A stretch of DNA of 64,000 nucleotides from Planococcus sp. MB-3u-03 (GTDB lineage: Bacteria > Bacillota > Bacilli > Bacillales_A > Planococcaceae). The notes beneath the pieces are model-generated. The model saw only the letters and a list, made by a program, of their open reading frames with translations. It was not told where the DNA came from and did not search any database. This document shows, piece after piece, positions 8,767 through 16,780 of the stretch. A program made the translations under genes and the position numbers. Numbering within the stretch: position 1 is the first letter of the stretch; each line of letters starts with the position of its first letter. The DNA lies in contig NZ_CP025135.1 in NCBI RefSeq assembly GCF_002833405.1, positions 2,957,501 through 3,021,500 of the forward strand. Direction: 5' to 3'.

Positions 8767-9121
8767 GGCTCCTCCAGAATGGAAATAGATTTCAAAAGCT
8801 TCGTGGCTTTCAGTATAGACGGAGTAGCGTCCGTTTTGCACATGCGGAAGCCGTCCGCACAATAAAAAAGCCCAGCTCCCCGTTTTTCGACAGAAGATCA
8901 GGCTTTTCCTGTTAGCTGGTTAGATCGGCAGCTCGAGAAGATAAGTCTTCACTTTCAGCCTTCGGTGCGGAATTCCCCTGCATTCATTGTAAATTATTGG
9001 TATGATAAATAAAAAAGGATTATATTTCTTCTTACTATTGACGGTGGCCCGTAAATAAATAAGAATCCCATCACCGGTTGAAACCAATCCGAAGAATGAA
9101 CAACTAGAGGAGTGTCTTTAA
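8767..9121. other. Intergenic, divergent promoter region
   Basis: About 355 bases between divergent genes. It contains a weak hairpin near 8865-8913 (AAAAGCC/GGCTTTT arms) and the GAGGAGTG ribosome binding site of the next gene; no other element is recognised. Confidence 0.4.
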
Positions 9122-10105
9122 GTGAAAAAGCAAATGAATTATTGGATTGTCCTGTTGCTGGCCGTCTTTATGGCTGGTTGTACCGAAACAGAACAAGCCG
9201 CGACTCCAGAAACCGCAGTACAAGAACAAGCCGCCGTTGAAACGGAAGAAGCGGAAGCCGAAGCGACAGAAGCAAGCACCAATGAAGAGGCTGCCGCAAG
9301 CGAAACGGAACAAGCCGACACGATAGTTGAAGAGGAACCGGAAGCAGAAGAACCCGCCGCAGAACCTACGCAAGAACAATTCGAAGGATACGAACTCGTT
9401 GAAGTGGACGGCGGCGACCTGTCCGGATACCGTGAAGCGAACACCGTCGTGTCAGTCGGCTACGGCGACCGCGAATACTGGGCCTTCACAAATGAACACG
9501 GCCAATTAGAACGCGTCACGGCGGACGAGATTGTGCTGCAGGACGACAGCAGCGAACCAGTCCTCGACTCGGGCCGCTATTATTCAGACGAAGCCAAAGT
9601 GCCAGGTGTCGAGAGCGACATCTTAGACGAAGGGCATGTCATCGCGGATTCACTCGGCGGGGTATCGAACGCCTATAATATTACCCCGCAAGAAAGCACG
9701 CTCAACCGCCACGGCGACCAGGCGTATATGGAAGATGTCATTCGCGATGCAGGCGGCGCCACGGATTTTGAAGCCATAATCACCTATCCCGATACCGAAA
9801 CGCAAGTTCCTTCCAGCTACCAATACAGCTATACCGTCAGAGGAAACGAAGTGGTCGACACATTTGATAACGTCAACTCCGATGAAGTCAACGCCTCTCT
9901 CGGCTTGACGGACAGCGAGCCCGCAGAAGCGGAAGCAAGCAGTCCAGACACAAGCGGTGACGTCTCGAGCGTTGATGCAAACGGCAATGGCCAAGTGACA
10001 ATCCAAGAAGCGAAGGACGCCGGCTTCACCATGCCCATCATGAGCGATCATTGGCTCTATCCGCATATGCGCGATAACGATAATGATGGGATGGTTGGGG
10101 AATAA
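9122..10105 (+). CDS. Lipoprotein with nonspecific-nuclease-like and calcium-binding-like domains
   Basis: A 327-residue secreted lipoprotein. The start is a GTG at 9122 behind GAGGAGTGTCTTTAA. A lipobox (AVFMAGC) ends the signal peptide; residues about 22-85 are a low-complexity Glu/Ala/Thr linker. The following domain resembles DNA/RNA non-specific endonucleases: LDSGRYYSDEAK, then DEGHVIADSLGG and NITPQESTLNR with the catalytic-type His retained but Arg of the usual DRGH replaced by Glu. The C-terminus has two Asp-rich loops (DANGNGQVT and DNDNDGMVGE) like excalibur/EF-hand modules but without the usual Cys. Likely a surface nuclease; activity uncertain because of the altered motif. Confidence 0.75.
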   Translation: MKKQMNYWIVLLLAVFMAGCTETEQAATPETAVQEQAAVETEEAEAEATEASTNEEAAASETEQADTIVEEEPEAEEPAAEPTQEQFEGYELVEVDGGDLSGYREANTVVSVGYGDREYWAFTNEHGQLERVTADEIVLQDDSSEPVLDSGRYYSDEAKVPGVESDILDEGHVIADSLGGVSNAYNITPQESTLNRHGDQAYMEDVIRDAGGATDFEAIITYPDTETQVPSSYQYSYTVRGNEVVDTFDNVNSDEVNASLGLTDSEPAEAEASSPDTSGDVSSVDANGNGQVTIQEAKDAGFTMPIMSDHWLYPHMRDNDNDGMVGE

Positions 10106-10142
10106 AGTTAGGTACAGTAAGTGCAACTCAAAATTAGCATAA

Positions 10143-10173
10143 GAAAACACTGAGATCGTGTCAGTGTTTTTTC
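10143..10173 (+). terminator. Terminator of the lipoprotein gene
   Basis: AAAACACTGA/TCAGTGTTTT stem with a 7-base loop and T6, 37 bases after the stop codon. Confidence 0.7.
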
Positions 10174-10269
10174 TTTGCGGAAAAACGCAAAAAAGCACCG
10201 CTCCAGGCGATGCTTTTGTCGTTTCGTTATCAATTATCCGCAGGCAATCGACTTCACATGTCCCGATAC

Positions 10270-10704
10270 TTAAATCTTCTTCCAATCATGCGCGCCTTTC
10301 GCCCAACCGCCGATCGCGACACCCATCGCAATCAAAGGTGAGGCGAATTCCACATCTTCCATCACTAAGTACTGGTGGCCGAGCGGCATCAGTTTCCCCG
10401 ACAGCAATAGCTCTTCCCGAAGCTTCAAATAACGCTTCGGGCATTTCGGCGTGGTCGTGCCCGCAAACTTCGAACCGCGCTGCACGACAAACTGCTCCCC
10501 TTGGTAAAACCCGCTCGCATCCGCCCCGCGTTTCGACGTGATGTAGAACAATTCCGGCGGCGTCTCGTGATAAAGCTTCACCATCCCGCTATCGAACGGA
10601 TCGACCGACTGCTCTTCCCCCGTCGCCGGATCCACCTCAAAAAAGCGGTACACTTCCCCAAACTCCGGATGCTCAATCGCCGCAACAAAAAACTCCTTTT
10701 CCAT
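10270..10704 (-). CDS. DUF4357-like domain protein
   Basis: A 144-residue soluble protein. The C-terminal half matches the pattern of DUF4357 domains: SGFYQGEQFVVQRGS, the middle KCPKRYLKLREELLLSG, then FASPLIAMGVAIGGWAKGAH and DWK at the end. Such domains often accompany nucleases or restriction enzymes, but no partner is nearby, so the role is unknown. The first 60 residues (MEKEFFVAAIEHPEFGEVYR) are family-specific. Start at 10704 follows GGGGGAAGGCTG; a 12-codon extension to 10740 has no site. Confidence 0.65.
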   Translation of the reverse strand: MEKEFFVAAIEHPEFGEVYRFFEVDPATGEEQSVDPFDSGMVKLYHETPPELFYITSKRGADASGFYQGEQFVVQRGSKFAGTTTPKCPKRYLKLREELLLSGKLMPLGHQYLVMEDVEFASPLIAMGVAIGGWAKGAHDWKKI

Positions 10705-10850
10705 CAGCCTTCCCCCTATTCTAAGAAAATTGCCTTTCATCTCTTAGATAGATGGAAACTGCGGAAAAGGAGACAGGATTGTGAAAGTTTTTTAAATAAT
10801 TTTGCTGTGAATTTTGGCAACCCCAAAGCAGCAGTGTTTCTATTGAAATT

Positions 10851-11087
10851 TTACTGCTTCAATAAAGATTGGACGCGCTGCGGATCGAAGCCGAGCACCC
10901 ACTCGCCGTTGATGTTTGTCTGTGGAACACCCATTTGACCTGTGGCCTGAACGAGGCGGCTCGCCGCTACCGGATCTTTCTGGACGTTGATGTCTGTGTA
11001 AGAAATGCCGTTTTGATCTAGGAAGTTCTTCATCATGGTGCAATAAGGGCAGGTGTTGGTTGAGTAAACAGTTACTTGGTTAGTCAT
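10851..11087 (-). CDS. Glutaredoxin family protein
   Basis: A 78-residue thioredoxin-fold protein with CPYC redox motif at residues 13-16 and the cis-Pro/GVPQT motif near 54, the usual glutaredoxin/NrdH layout and length. It should reduce disulfides or handle thiols in the cytoplasm. The ATG at 11087 follows AGGAGGAATTTAC. A perfect CsoR/CstR-type palindrome lies 41 bases upstream (11128-11149), implying copper- or persulfide-responsive expression. This control is unusual for a glutaredoxin standing alone. Confidence 0.88.
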   Translation of the reverse strand: MTNQVTVYSTNTCPYCTMMKNFLDQNGISYTDINVQKDPVAASRLVQATGQMGVPQTNINGEWVLGFDPQRVQSLLKQ

Positions 11088-11127
11088 GTAAATTCCTCCT
11101 GTTTGAGTAGAATTATTTTATAAATTA

Positions 11128-11149
11128 AATATACCCTTTGGGGTATATT
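11128..11149 (-). promoter_or_regulatory. CsoR/CstR-type operator
   Basis: AATATACCC-TTTG-GGGTATATT, a perfect 9-4-9 palindrome matching the TACCC/GGGTA operator of CsoR-family repressors, directly upstream of the glutaredoxin gene. Confidence 0.7.
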
Positions 11150-11275
11150 TCTTCAAGTAGATTGCTTACATATTTGAGCGCAAAGATTATATTCCCAGCA
11201 GTAATTTAGATAGCCCTTCCTTAAGAAACATTTTTACTATAATCTAGTTATAAACAAAGGAGAGGATTTTCTACC

Positions 11276-11875
11276 ATGGCTAAGATACCAGTAAAACTAG
11301 TTGCCGATTTGGCAATAAAGCACGGACCGAAAGTCGTTGACCAAATCGCTAAAAATTCCCACCTCATTAAACCTGCTGTCGATAAAATTGACCAATTTGC
11401 TAAACGGCAAAATAAGCGCAAGGACGAGAAAGTCGCATCAAGATCAACTCCTTATCTGGAGCAGCAATATAAGTTATATAATGACGAGATTTTACCAAAC
11501 TTAGATACCTGCCAAAGAAACGAATTGGTCAGCTATAAACTCGATGTTCAGAAAACACTCTTCCAAATGAACCCAGATAAAAAAAGTGGTCCCAAGCCCA
11601 AAGTCGTTCTTTCCAACAAGAAAAGCAAAAAATGGGAACAGGTATTATCTCAAATCGAAGGCAAACTGAGCGCAAAAGACTACGAGGAATATTTAAACCT
11701 TTATCATAACCCTGAAAGCGAAAGCGTTTATTTCCAAGGCTATGAACAAAATACAACAATCTTCAAGAAACTTTTGGCAGAAAACGATTCTGGCAAAATT
11801 CGTGAATTCCTTTCTAACCAAACTAACATGGATACACAGGACATCAATCGGGATTTCTTTCTAGAATTTTCATGA
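11276..11875 (+). CDS. Hypothetical protein, 199 aa
   Basis: A Lys-rich, soluble 199-residue protein without signal peptide. The N-terminus (MAKIPVKLVADLAIKHGPKV) is amphipathic; residues 45-55 are strongly basic (KRQNKRKDEK); the C-terminal half is helical with an acidic end. ATG at 11276 has GGAGAGGA about 10 bases upstream. Ends before a shared bidirectional terminator. I recognise no family and can assign no function. Confidence 0.68.
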   Translation: MAKIPVKLVADLAIKHGPKVVDQIAKNSHLIKPAVDKIDQFAKRQNKRKDEKVASRSTPYLEQQYKLYNDEILPNLDTCQRNELVSYKLDVQKTLFQMNPDKKSGPKPKVVLSNKKSKKWEQVLSQIEGKLSAKDYEEYLNLYHNPESESVYFQGYEQNTTIFKKLLAENDSGKIREFLSNQTNMDTQDINRDFFLEFS

Positions 11876-11891
11876 CAAATTAAATTAATAT

Positions 11892-11940
11892 CAAAGGACC
11901 ACAGAGGTAGCAGTGAAGCCGCTCCCTCTGTGGTCCTTTT
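11892..11940. terminator. Bidirectional terminator
   Basis: AAAGGACCACAGAG/CTCTGTGGTCCTTT stem with a 21-base interior, between the convergent genes ending at 11875 and 11939. Confidence 0.8.
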
Positions 11941-14365
11941 AATTTCTATTCGCTGCTTTCCTCTCAAAATAAGCATGCAACCGATATTCAGCAATTTCCT
12001 TTGTCCACTCATAAAGAATTCGCTGATGTTCATTACTTGGCGATAAATTCAATGAAAACAAATTATCATCAAATGTCACCAAGCCGTCTTTCGCACTGCC
12101 GCTCCATTTCGTCATCGGCATCCGTTCAATCAGATCTGCAATTTTCTTTTCATCGTAGTCTCTGAGCTTTCTGCCCTGTACATCATTGAAGTCAGCATTC
12201 AGTCGGTATTGTTTCGCCGTCAAGAACTCGTGGAAATAAGGCGCGGCTTCCACTGGCGTGATCGATTCCAGCCAGCTTTCCACACCTTTCGACAACATGT
12301 AGCTCAAGACTACCATCTTATAGCTTTTGTTCATTCCGGTCTTCTCGACTTCTAACAACCAATTCTGGTGCTTGGTCCAGACTTCAATCTCATCTGCATT
12401 CAGCTCCGCCGCATAAGCGAGCAAACCGAACCAGCTGCCGAACTCCTGCTTGATCGTCTTCGAATCCGCCGTACCTTTGAGATGAAATTCCAAATAAGTT
12501 GGGCGCCTTCCGAGCTCCCTTTTTAATTCACGGTAAGCAAGAACCAGTGATTCTTTTCTAGGAGCGCGCTTTTTCCGCAGTTCTTCCAACAGATTGACGA
12601 CTGCCAATTCTAAATTGAAATCGCAATTTGCAGGAACCAAAGGCTCGACGCCTTGAGTTTTTTCTTTAGCTTGAGGCGCTGTATCAAATACCGAAAGCTT
12701 CAAATCTGCATTGCGGTAGTTGCCGATAAAGTCGATGATCACGCAATGATCTTTTTCGTCTGCAATGCGCAATCCCCGGCCGATCTGCTGGGTGTAGACT
12801 GTTAGCGACTCGGTCGGTCGGATAAACAGCAAAGTATCGACTTTTGGAATATCGACACCTTCATTGAACAGATCGACTGTGAATATAATTTCCAACTCTC
12901 CTGAATCCAATTGTGCTCTCGCCGCTTTTCGCTCTTCTGCAGGCGTACCGCCCGACAAACTCATCGAACGGATGCCTCGCTCCCTGAAAAACTGGTCCAT
13001 AAATTGCGTCTGCCGGATTGTCGAACAAAAGACAATCGTGCGCGTCTGCTTATGCTTTTGCCACGCTTCAAAAACCGCTTCGGCATATTCTTCCCTTAAC
13101 TGCGCCTGAAGCAGTTCCTCTTCATCATAGCGATTCCCGAGCCAGCGAATCTTTGAGTAATCGGTATTGTCGTATACCCCAAAATAACGAAACGGCGCCA
13201 GCCAATTGCGTTCAATGGCATCGAGGAAATGAATCGAAATCGCAACGTTCCCATCGCATAAGGCATAGACATCCTGATTGTCCATCCGGTCCGGCGTTGC
13301 CGTGATTCCGAGTAAAAACTGCGGCTCGAAATGCTCCAGCAGCCTTCTATAAGTCGGAGAAGCTGCATGGTGGAATTCATCCACCACAATTAAATCGAAC
13401 GCATTCCGCTCGAATTGATCCAAGTGATACTCGCTTCCCAGTGTATAGATGGAAGCGAACAGAAAATCCGCGGATGTGTCTTTTTCAGTTGCATGGTAGA
13501 ACGCAGATTTTTTATGTGGGTGAACTTTTTGGAACGATTCTTTTGCCTGCTGGAGGATTTCCTGGCGATGTGCAACAAACAACACACGCTTGAATTTCTT
13601 CGCGAAAAACGCCGCGAGATAGGTTTTCCCGAGCCCTGTCGCCAAAACAGCCATCGCGCGAGTGTACTCTTCTTCTATAACCGTATCGAGAGCATCAAGC
13701 GCTTCCTGTTGGGCAGGCCGAGGCTCTAACTCAGTTATGTAGGATGTTCCTGTTTCAACAATTTCCTGGGGCTGAGATGATCCTAGCATAAGTCCCGTTT
13801 CTTCCGCTTCCGACCACACAGGGCTGATTGGCCGTTTGAGATTCGCTTTTTCATGAAGCATCTTGTATTCCTGAAGCGTTTCTTTGTTGAGAGGAATCGT
13901 CTCATCCGCGTAGAAATGCGCTAAAAACTGCTCGGTCGCCTCATCAAATACCGTCTCATCTACTGAGGTCGGAGCGATCAAATTCCATTCCACTCCTTCG
14001 GTTAAAGCGGAGCGGGATAGATTGGACGATCCAACGATCAGGTGCGAAGTTTCTTTTCCGCGAAATAAATAAGACTTAGGGTGAAACGAAGCACCACCGC
14101 TTTTCCATAAACGAATTTCAGCAGAAGGCAATTCTTCGAGCAAGATCTTGAGTGCTTCCGGCTGCGTTACAAAAAGATAATCACCGATTAATAATTTGAT
14201 CGGCACACCACGGTCTGCAGCTTCTTTCAAGAACGGTGTCACGATTCGTACACCTGACTTCATCGCGAACGCGGTGATCCAATTGATCTCTACAGCCTCT
14301 CGTGCTAACCGACTCAAATGACTCACGAGTTGCGAGGTGACCAGTTGCAGTTTACTCATCTTCAA
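11939..14365 (-). CDS. PLD-nuclease/superfamily 2 helicase protein
   Basis: An 808-residue two-part enzyme. Residues 1-180 form a phospholipase D-like nuclease domain with HPKSYLF (His95, Lys97) and GSSNLSRSA downstream (Asn115). Residues 220-560 are an SF2 helicase: Walker A ATGLGKT (242-248), DEFHH box (329-333), TATPDRM, motif V FNEGVDIP and motif VI QQIGRGLR. The last 200 residues match helicase-associated regions of the DUF3427 kind. Such proteins use ATP to move on nucleic acid and may cut it. The start (14365, or 14359 which has GAGGTTGAAG upstream) overlaps the upstream MazG-like gene by 14 bases, so the two are one operon. Defence against foreign DNA is a plausible but unproven role. 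Confidence 0.88.
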   Translation of the reverse strand: MKMSKLQLVTSQLVSHLSRLAREAVEINWITAFAMKSGVRIVTPFLKEAADRGVPIKLLIGDYLFVTQPEALKILLEELPSAEIRLWKSGGASFHPKSYLFRGKETSHLIVGSSNLSRSALTEGVEWNLIAPTSVDETVFDEATEQFLAHFYADETIPLNKETLQEYKMLHEKANLKRPISPVWSEAEETGLMLGSSQPQEIVETGTSYITELEPRPAQQEALDALDTVIEEEYTRAMAVLATGLGKTYLAAFFAKKFKRVLFVAHRQEILQQAKESFQKVHPHKKSAFYHATEKDTSADFLFASIYTLGSEYHLDQFERNAFDLIVVDEFHHAASPTYRRLLEHFEPQFLLGITATPDRMDNQDVYALCDGNVAISIHFLDAIERNWLAPFRYFGVYDNTDYSKIRWLGNRYDEEELLQAQLREEYAEAVFEAWQKHKQTRTIVFCSTIRQTQFMDQFFRERGIRSMSLSGGTPAEERKAARAQLDSGELEIIFTVDLFNEGVDIPKVDTLLFIRPTESLTVYTQQIGRGLRIADEKDHCVIIDFIGNYRNADLKLSVFDTAPQAKEKTQGVEPLVPANCDFNLELAVVNLLEELRKKRAPRKESLVLAYRELKRELGRRPTYLEFHLKGTADSKTIKQEFGSWFGLLAYAAELNADEIEVWTKHQNWLLEVEKTGMNKSYKMVVLSYMLSKGVESWLESITPVEAAPYFHEFLTAKQYRLNADFNDVQGRKLRDYDEKKIADLIERMPMTKWSGSAKDGLVTFDDNLFSLNLSPSNEHQRILYEWTKEIAEYRLHAYFERKAANRN

Positions 14366-14678
14366 CCTCGATTAGAAAGATTCTTTCTTTAAATCCGCCG
14401 CGCTTCTCGGCTTTTTTCACGCGAACTTCTTCAACTTCCTCCAATGAAGATCCATTGAGTTCAGCGGCTGCGTGGATTAGCTCCAGAATATCTGCAAGCT
14501 CTTCGACTGCATCTTTTGGATTATCAGTTTCCTCATATTCACGAAGCTCCTCAGTGATTTTCTTTGTTACTTCTGTTTTGTATTCTTCATCTGATAAAAT
14601 GCGAGTCTTAAATTGAAGGTTGCTGTTCTCGATTACTTGCGGAATTTTGTCTCTCACTAACTTGTTGTATGTAGGCAT
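14352..14678 (-). CDS. MazG-like nucleoside triphosphate pyrophosphohydrolase
   Basis: A 108-residue all-alpha protein of the phosphoribosyl-ATP pyrophosphohydrolase/MazG group. It starts MPTYNKLVRDKIPQVIE and holds the metal-binding pattern EELREYEE about residue 43 followed by EELADILEL about residue 62 (ExxE and ExxD). Members hydrolyse nucleoside triphosphates to monophosphates and PPi. ATG at 14678 follows AAGGAGGATATAGA. The stop overlaps the helicase start, indicating translational coupling and joint function. Confidence 0.85.
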   Translation of the reverse strand: MPTYNKLVRDKIPQVIENSNLQFKTRILSDEEYKTEVTKKITEELREYEETDNPKDAVEELADILELIHAAAELNGSSLEEVEEVRVKKAEKRGGFKERIFLIEVEDE

Positions 14679-14783
14679 TCTATATCCTCCTTCATTTTCA
14701 AAAATACTATTAACTCAATTCTCTATACATTCCGGGATACACATACAAAGATTTAAAATAGCTAACTGAGCTAGCCTCTTTAG

Positions 14784-14951
14784 CTAACTTTTTCGCACAT
14801 TCGGATGAAATGTATATAATATCATTTTACAATAAATATCTTCATTCAAATCATAATCTAAAATCATTACTACTTCTTCATTCTCATCTTTTAGCTTCTT
14901 AAACCATATTAAAGAATCTATATAATTACCTAAAATTAAATTAATATGCAT
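14784..14951 (-). CDS. Short hypothetical ORF, 55 aa
   Basis: ATG at 14951 preceded by GAGGGGTGTTAGT; encodes 55 residues (MHINLILGNYIDSLIWFKKL at the start, a mid-protein acidic patch, ending FHPNVRKS). AT-rich compared with the helicase operon. It may be a genuine small gene or the start of a larger lost gene. No family recognised. Confidence 0.35.
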   Translation of the reverse strand: MHINLILGNYIDSLIWFKKLKDENEEVVMILDYDLNEDIYCKMILYTFHPNVRKS

Positions 14952-15283
14952 ACTAACACCCCTCATCATTTCATAATATTGTGAAATTTACAGATAAATA
15001 TTTAGGATTTTCTGTAATGAACTCAATAGACAGTCATAATAACGATAGTAGAATGGGTCACTTTATAAATAATAACTTTATAACCATTTTTGAAAGGTTT
15101 GGTACAATGCCTAGAAAACTAGTTACCTTTAAGATAACATTTTACAGATAAACAAAAGTTTATCGAGTAGTTTTTCTAGTCGCCTATAAATTTAAAATGT
15201 AATATCTATGTAACTAAAGGTTAGAACAAACACTAGGCATATACAACATCTCAACTGCCTCTGCACAAAATCGAGCAAATTAA
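14952..15283. other. AT-rich intergenic stretch
   Basis: Holds an imperfect inverted repeat with CTAGAAAACTAG near 15112 and TAGTTTTTCTAG near 15170, and no ORF I can support. It marks the transition from the GC-richer first region to the decayed accessory region. Confidence 0.4.
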
Positions 15284-15401
15284 GACGTAGCTGTCAGCAA
15301 ACGATTGATGGATGCCGGCGAACTGATTGGCATTGAAGTATTGATTCACTGATTGTCAGCCAAAAGATGGTGTGTCCTTGAGGGAAATCGGGGTTATTTA
15401 A
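15284..15401 (+). pseudogene. radC: C-terminal remnant of a RadC/JAB-domain gene
   Basis: The first frame reads DVAVSKRLMDAGELIGIEVL, the conserved C-terminal block of RadC-family MPN proteins. A frameshift then continues as DSLIVSQK and another as DGVSLREIGVI followed by TAA at 15399-15401, together giving the usual RadC ending. No upstream part (HNHPSG motif) is readable. RadC-like proteins are frequent cargo of plasmids, phages and islands. This is therefore a degraded fragment with at least two indels, not a functional gene. Confidence 0.7.
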
Positions 15402-15478
15402 TAAACCCCGTCCCTACAGGCTTCTCAGACAAAATGAACGGCACCGTTCATCGACTTAGAAAAGATAAATCCCTCAGA

Positions 15479-15512
15479 AGGCAAATCTCAGACACGGGAT
15501 TTGCCTTTTGTA
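15479..15512 (+). terminator. Terminator-like hairpin
   Basis: AAGGCAAATC/GATTTGCCTT stem with a 10-base loop and T4, downstream of the radC remnant. Confidence 0.5.
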
Positions 15513-15557
15513 AGGGAATTCTTCAAACCTCATAGCTGCGCTAAAAGAATGGCAGGG

Positions 15558-15606
15558 AAAAGAAAATGACCGATGCTACCTACCTTGCATCCGTCATTTT
15601 CTTTTA
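15558..15606. terminator. Bidirectional terminator
   Basis: AAAAGAAAATGAC/GTCATTTTCTTTT outer stem with an inner GATGC/GCATC pairing, just past the original end of the yolD remnant. Confidence 0.65.
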
Positions 15607-15616
15607 ATCATTTGAA

Positions 15617-15976
15617 TCAATCCACTAACTGAATGCCTACCAAGCTCTCAATCGGCAATCGTTGCCGTCCGATTCGTCTTCATAAACCAGTTGCCCATTC
15701 CTCAAATCGATTTCTTGAATCACCCCAGTATGCGTAAAACGCGCCGTTTTTCCATGTCTTCAGTTGGACCTCACATCTTCGGCTCATGGCGATTTCCACT
15801 TCTTCCTGGATGGCTTGCAAATCAAACTCGGTCAATTCGGGTTTCGGCACCTGGTCCTGTTCCTCATAGAATGCTTTGATTAACCGGACGTGTTCTGTCA
15901 GCAGCATCCCCTGCCACTTGATTAACCCTCGATCGCTGACAGCCCCTACTTGTTTCGTGTGTTTTGTTGTTTTCAT
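15617..15976 (-). pseudogene. yolD: yolD-like gene with two frameshifts
   Basis: YolD-family protein, usually paired with SOS-induced Y-family polymerases. From the ATG at 15976 (AAAGGAGGCAATAGC upstream) the frame gives DRGLIKWQGMLLTEHVRL and KTWKNGAFYA, typical YolD. The next conserved block TGVIQEIDLRNGQLVYEDE is one base out of frame, and the last block RLPIESLVGIQLVD is shifted again, ending at 15617. The uninterrupted read stops early at residue 98. The restored length is about 119 residues, normal for the family. No polymerase partner is adjacent. A LexA box is intact in the promoter. Confidence 0.8.
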
Positions 15977-16000
15977 GCTATTGCCTCCTTTCAAATAAAA

Positions 16001-16012
16001 GAACATACGTTC
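16001..16012 (-). promoter_or_regulatory. LexA (DinR) box upstream of yolD
   Basis: GAAC-ATAC-GTTC matches the Bacillus SOS box GAAC-N4-GTTC and lies 25 bases upstream of the yolD start. Confidence 0.75.
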
Positions 16013-16161
16013 TTATTATACCACTCTAGAAGCGCTCTGAATCCTCCTTTATAAATAAGCACACAAAACCCATTCTCTTGAAGACTAAGAAAATGGGTTC
16101 TCGCTATTTTCGGATCAAATCATTAAGTCTATTGCTGTTGCTGCAGAAAGAGTCTCTTATA

Positions 16162-16603
16162 TTATCGACACCTTGCTTGTAGACCTTCCAAAGGTTGTTT
16201 GATGCCTACCGCAAAGTAATCCTTGCCATCATGCTCAATTCGTGTTCGTTTGTATATTTCTTGTGATTCATCCCAGATTTCAAGGGGACTGCCGACGTAA
16301 AGTAATCTTCAGCGCCTTCGATTTCATAACGTCCATCCGACCGTTTAATAATTCTTTCACTGGCTTGAATCGGTTTTGAAGGTACTCAACCGAATAAATT
16401 AAGCTATACAGATGGTCTGTTACTTTTCGAATTTCTCGCTCTTCAAAGCGTTGTTCCGGATCTTCACGGTCGTGCTCAAACTCTTCTTCTTTTGATATCC
16501 TTTTAAAGCAGGCATGGAATTTCTTTTGTTGGTTCTTTCTCTTCATTACATCCCGACAAAATTACCGCACTCATGATAATTATTGATCCTAAATTTTCAA
16601 CAT
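16162..16603 (-). pseudogene. Frameshifted small lipoprotein gene, unknown family
   Basis: Reading the minus strand from an ATG at 16603, one frame gives a signal peptide with lipobox (SAVILSGC, then NEEKEPTKEIP). A second frame gives EEEFEHDREDPEQRFEER, and a third ends GSPLEIWDESQEIYKRTRI and HDGKDYFAVGIKQPLEGL, stop at 16162. Coding character is obvious in each piece, so this is one gene of about 145 residues broken by four or more indels. No known family recognised. Confidence 0.6.
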
Positions 16604-16658
16604 TGCTGTATTCCTACTTTCTATCATTCGATTCTAGAATAAGTATAAAAGAATAGTT

Positions 16659-16674
16659 TTGATTTTCTGTGCAG
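16659..16674 (+). promoter_or_regulatory. Shared motif TTGATTTTCTGTGCAG
   Basis: This 16-base sequence is identical to 35243-35258 upstream of the ydhK-like gene. Here it lies about 107 bases upstream of the multicopper oxidase remnant. The TGTGCAG core recurs upstream of other copper-island genes. Candidate operator. Confidence 0.35.
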
Positions 16675-16780
16675 ATAAATTTTTCAACTTTTATCCATAA
16701 CTTTGTCACTATTTTTGCACAAGATATTCACATATTAGGTTTACAGTAGCAATATAATAAATACGAAAGAAGGGTAAACA

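Noticed and set aside
9650..10285. 211-codon open frame on the minus strand
   Set aside because: Antisense to the nuclease-like lipoprotein, whose signal peptide, lipobox and terminator are convincing.
15353..15535. 60-codon plus-strand ORF
   Set aside because: It is the out-of-frame tail of the radC remnant running into a terminator.
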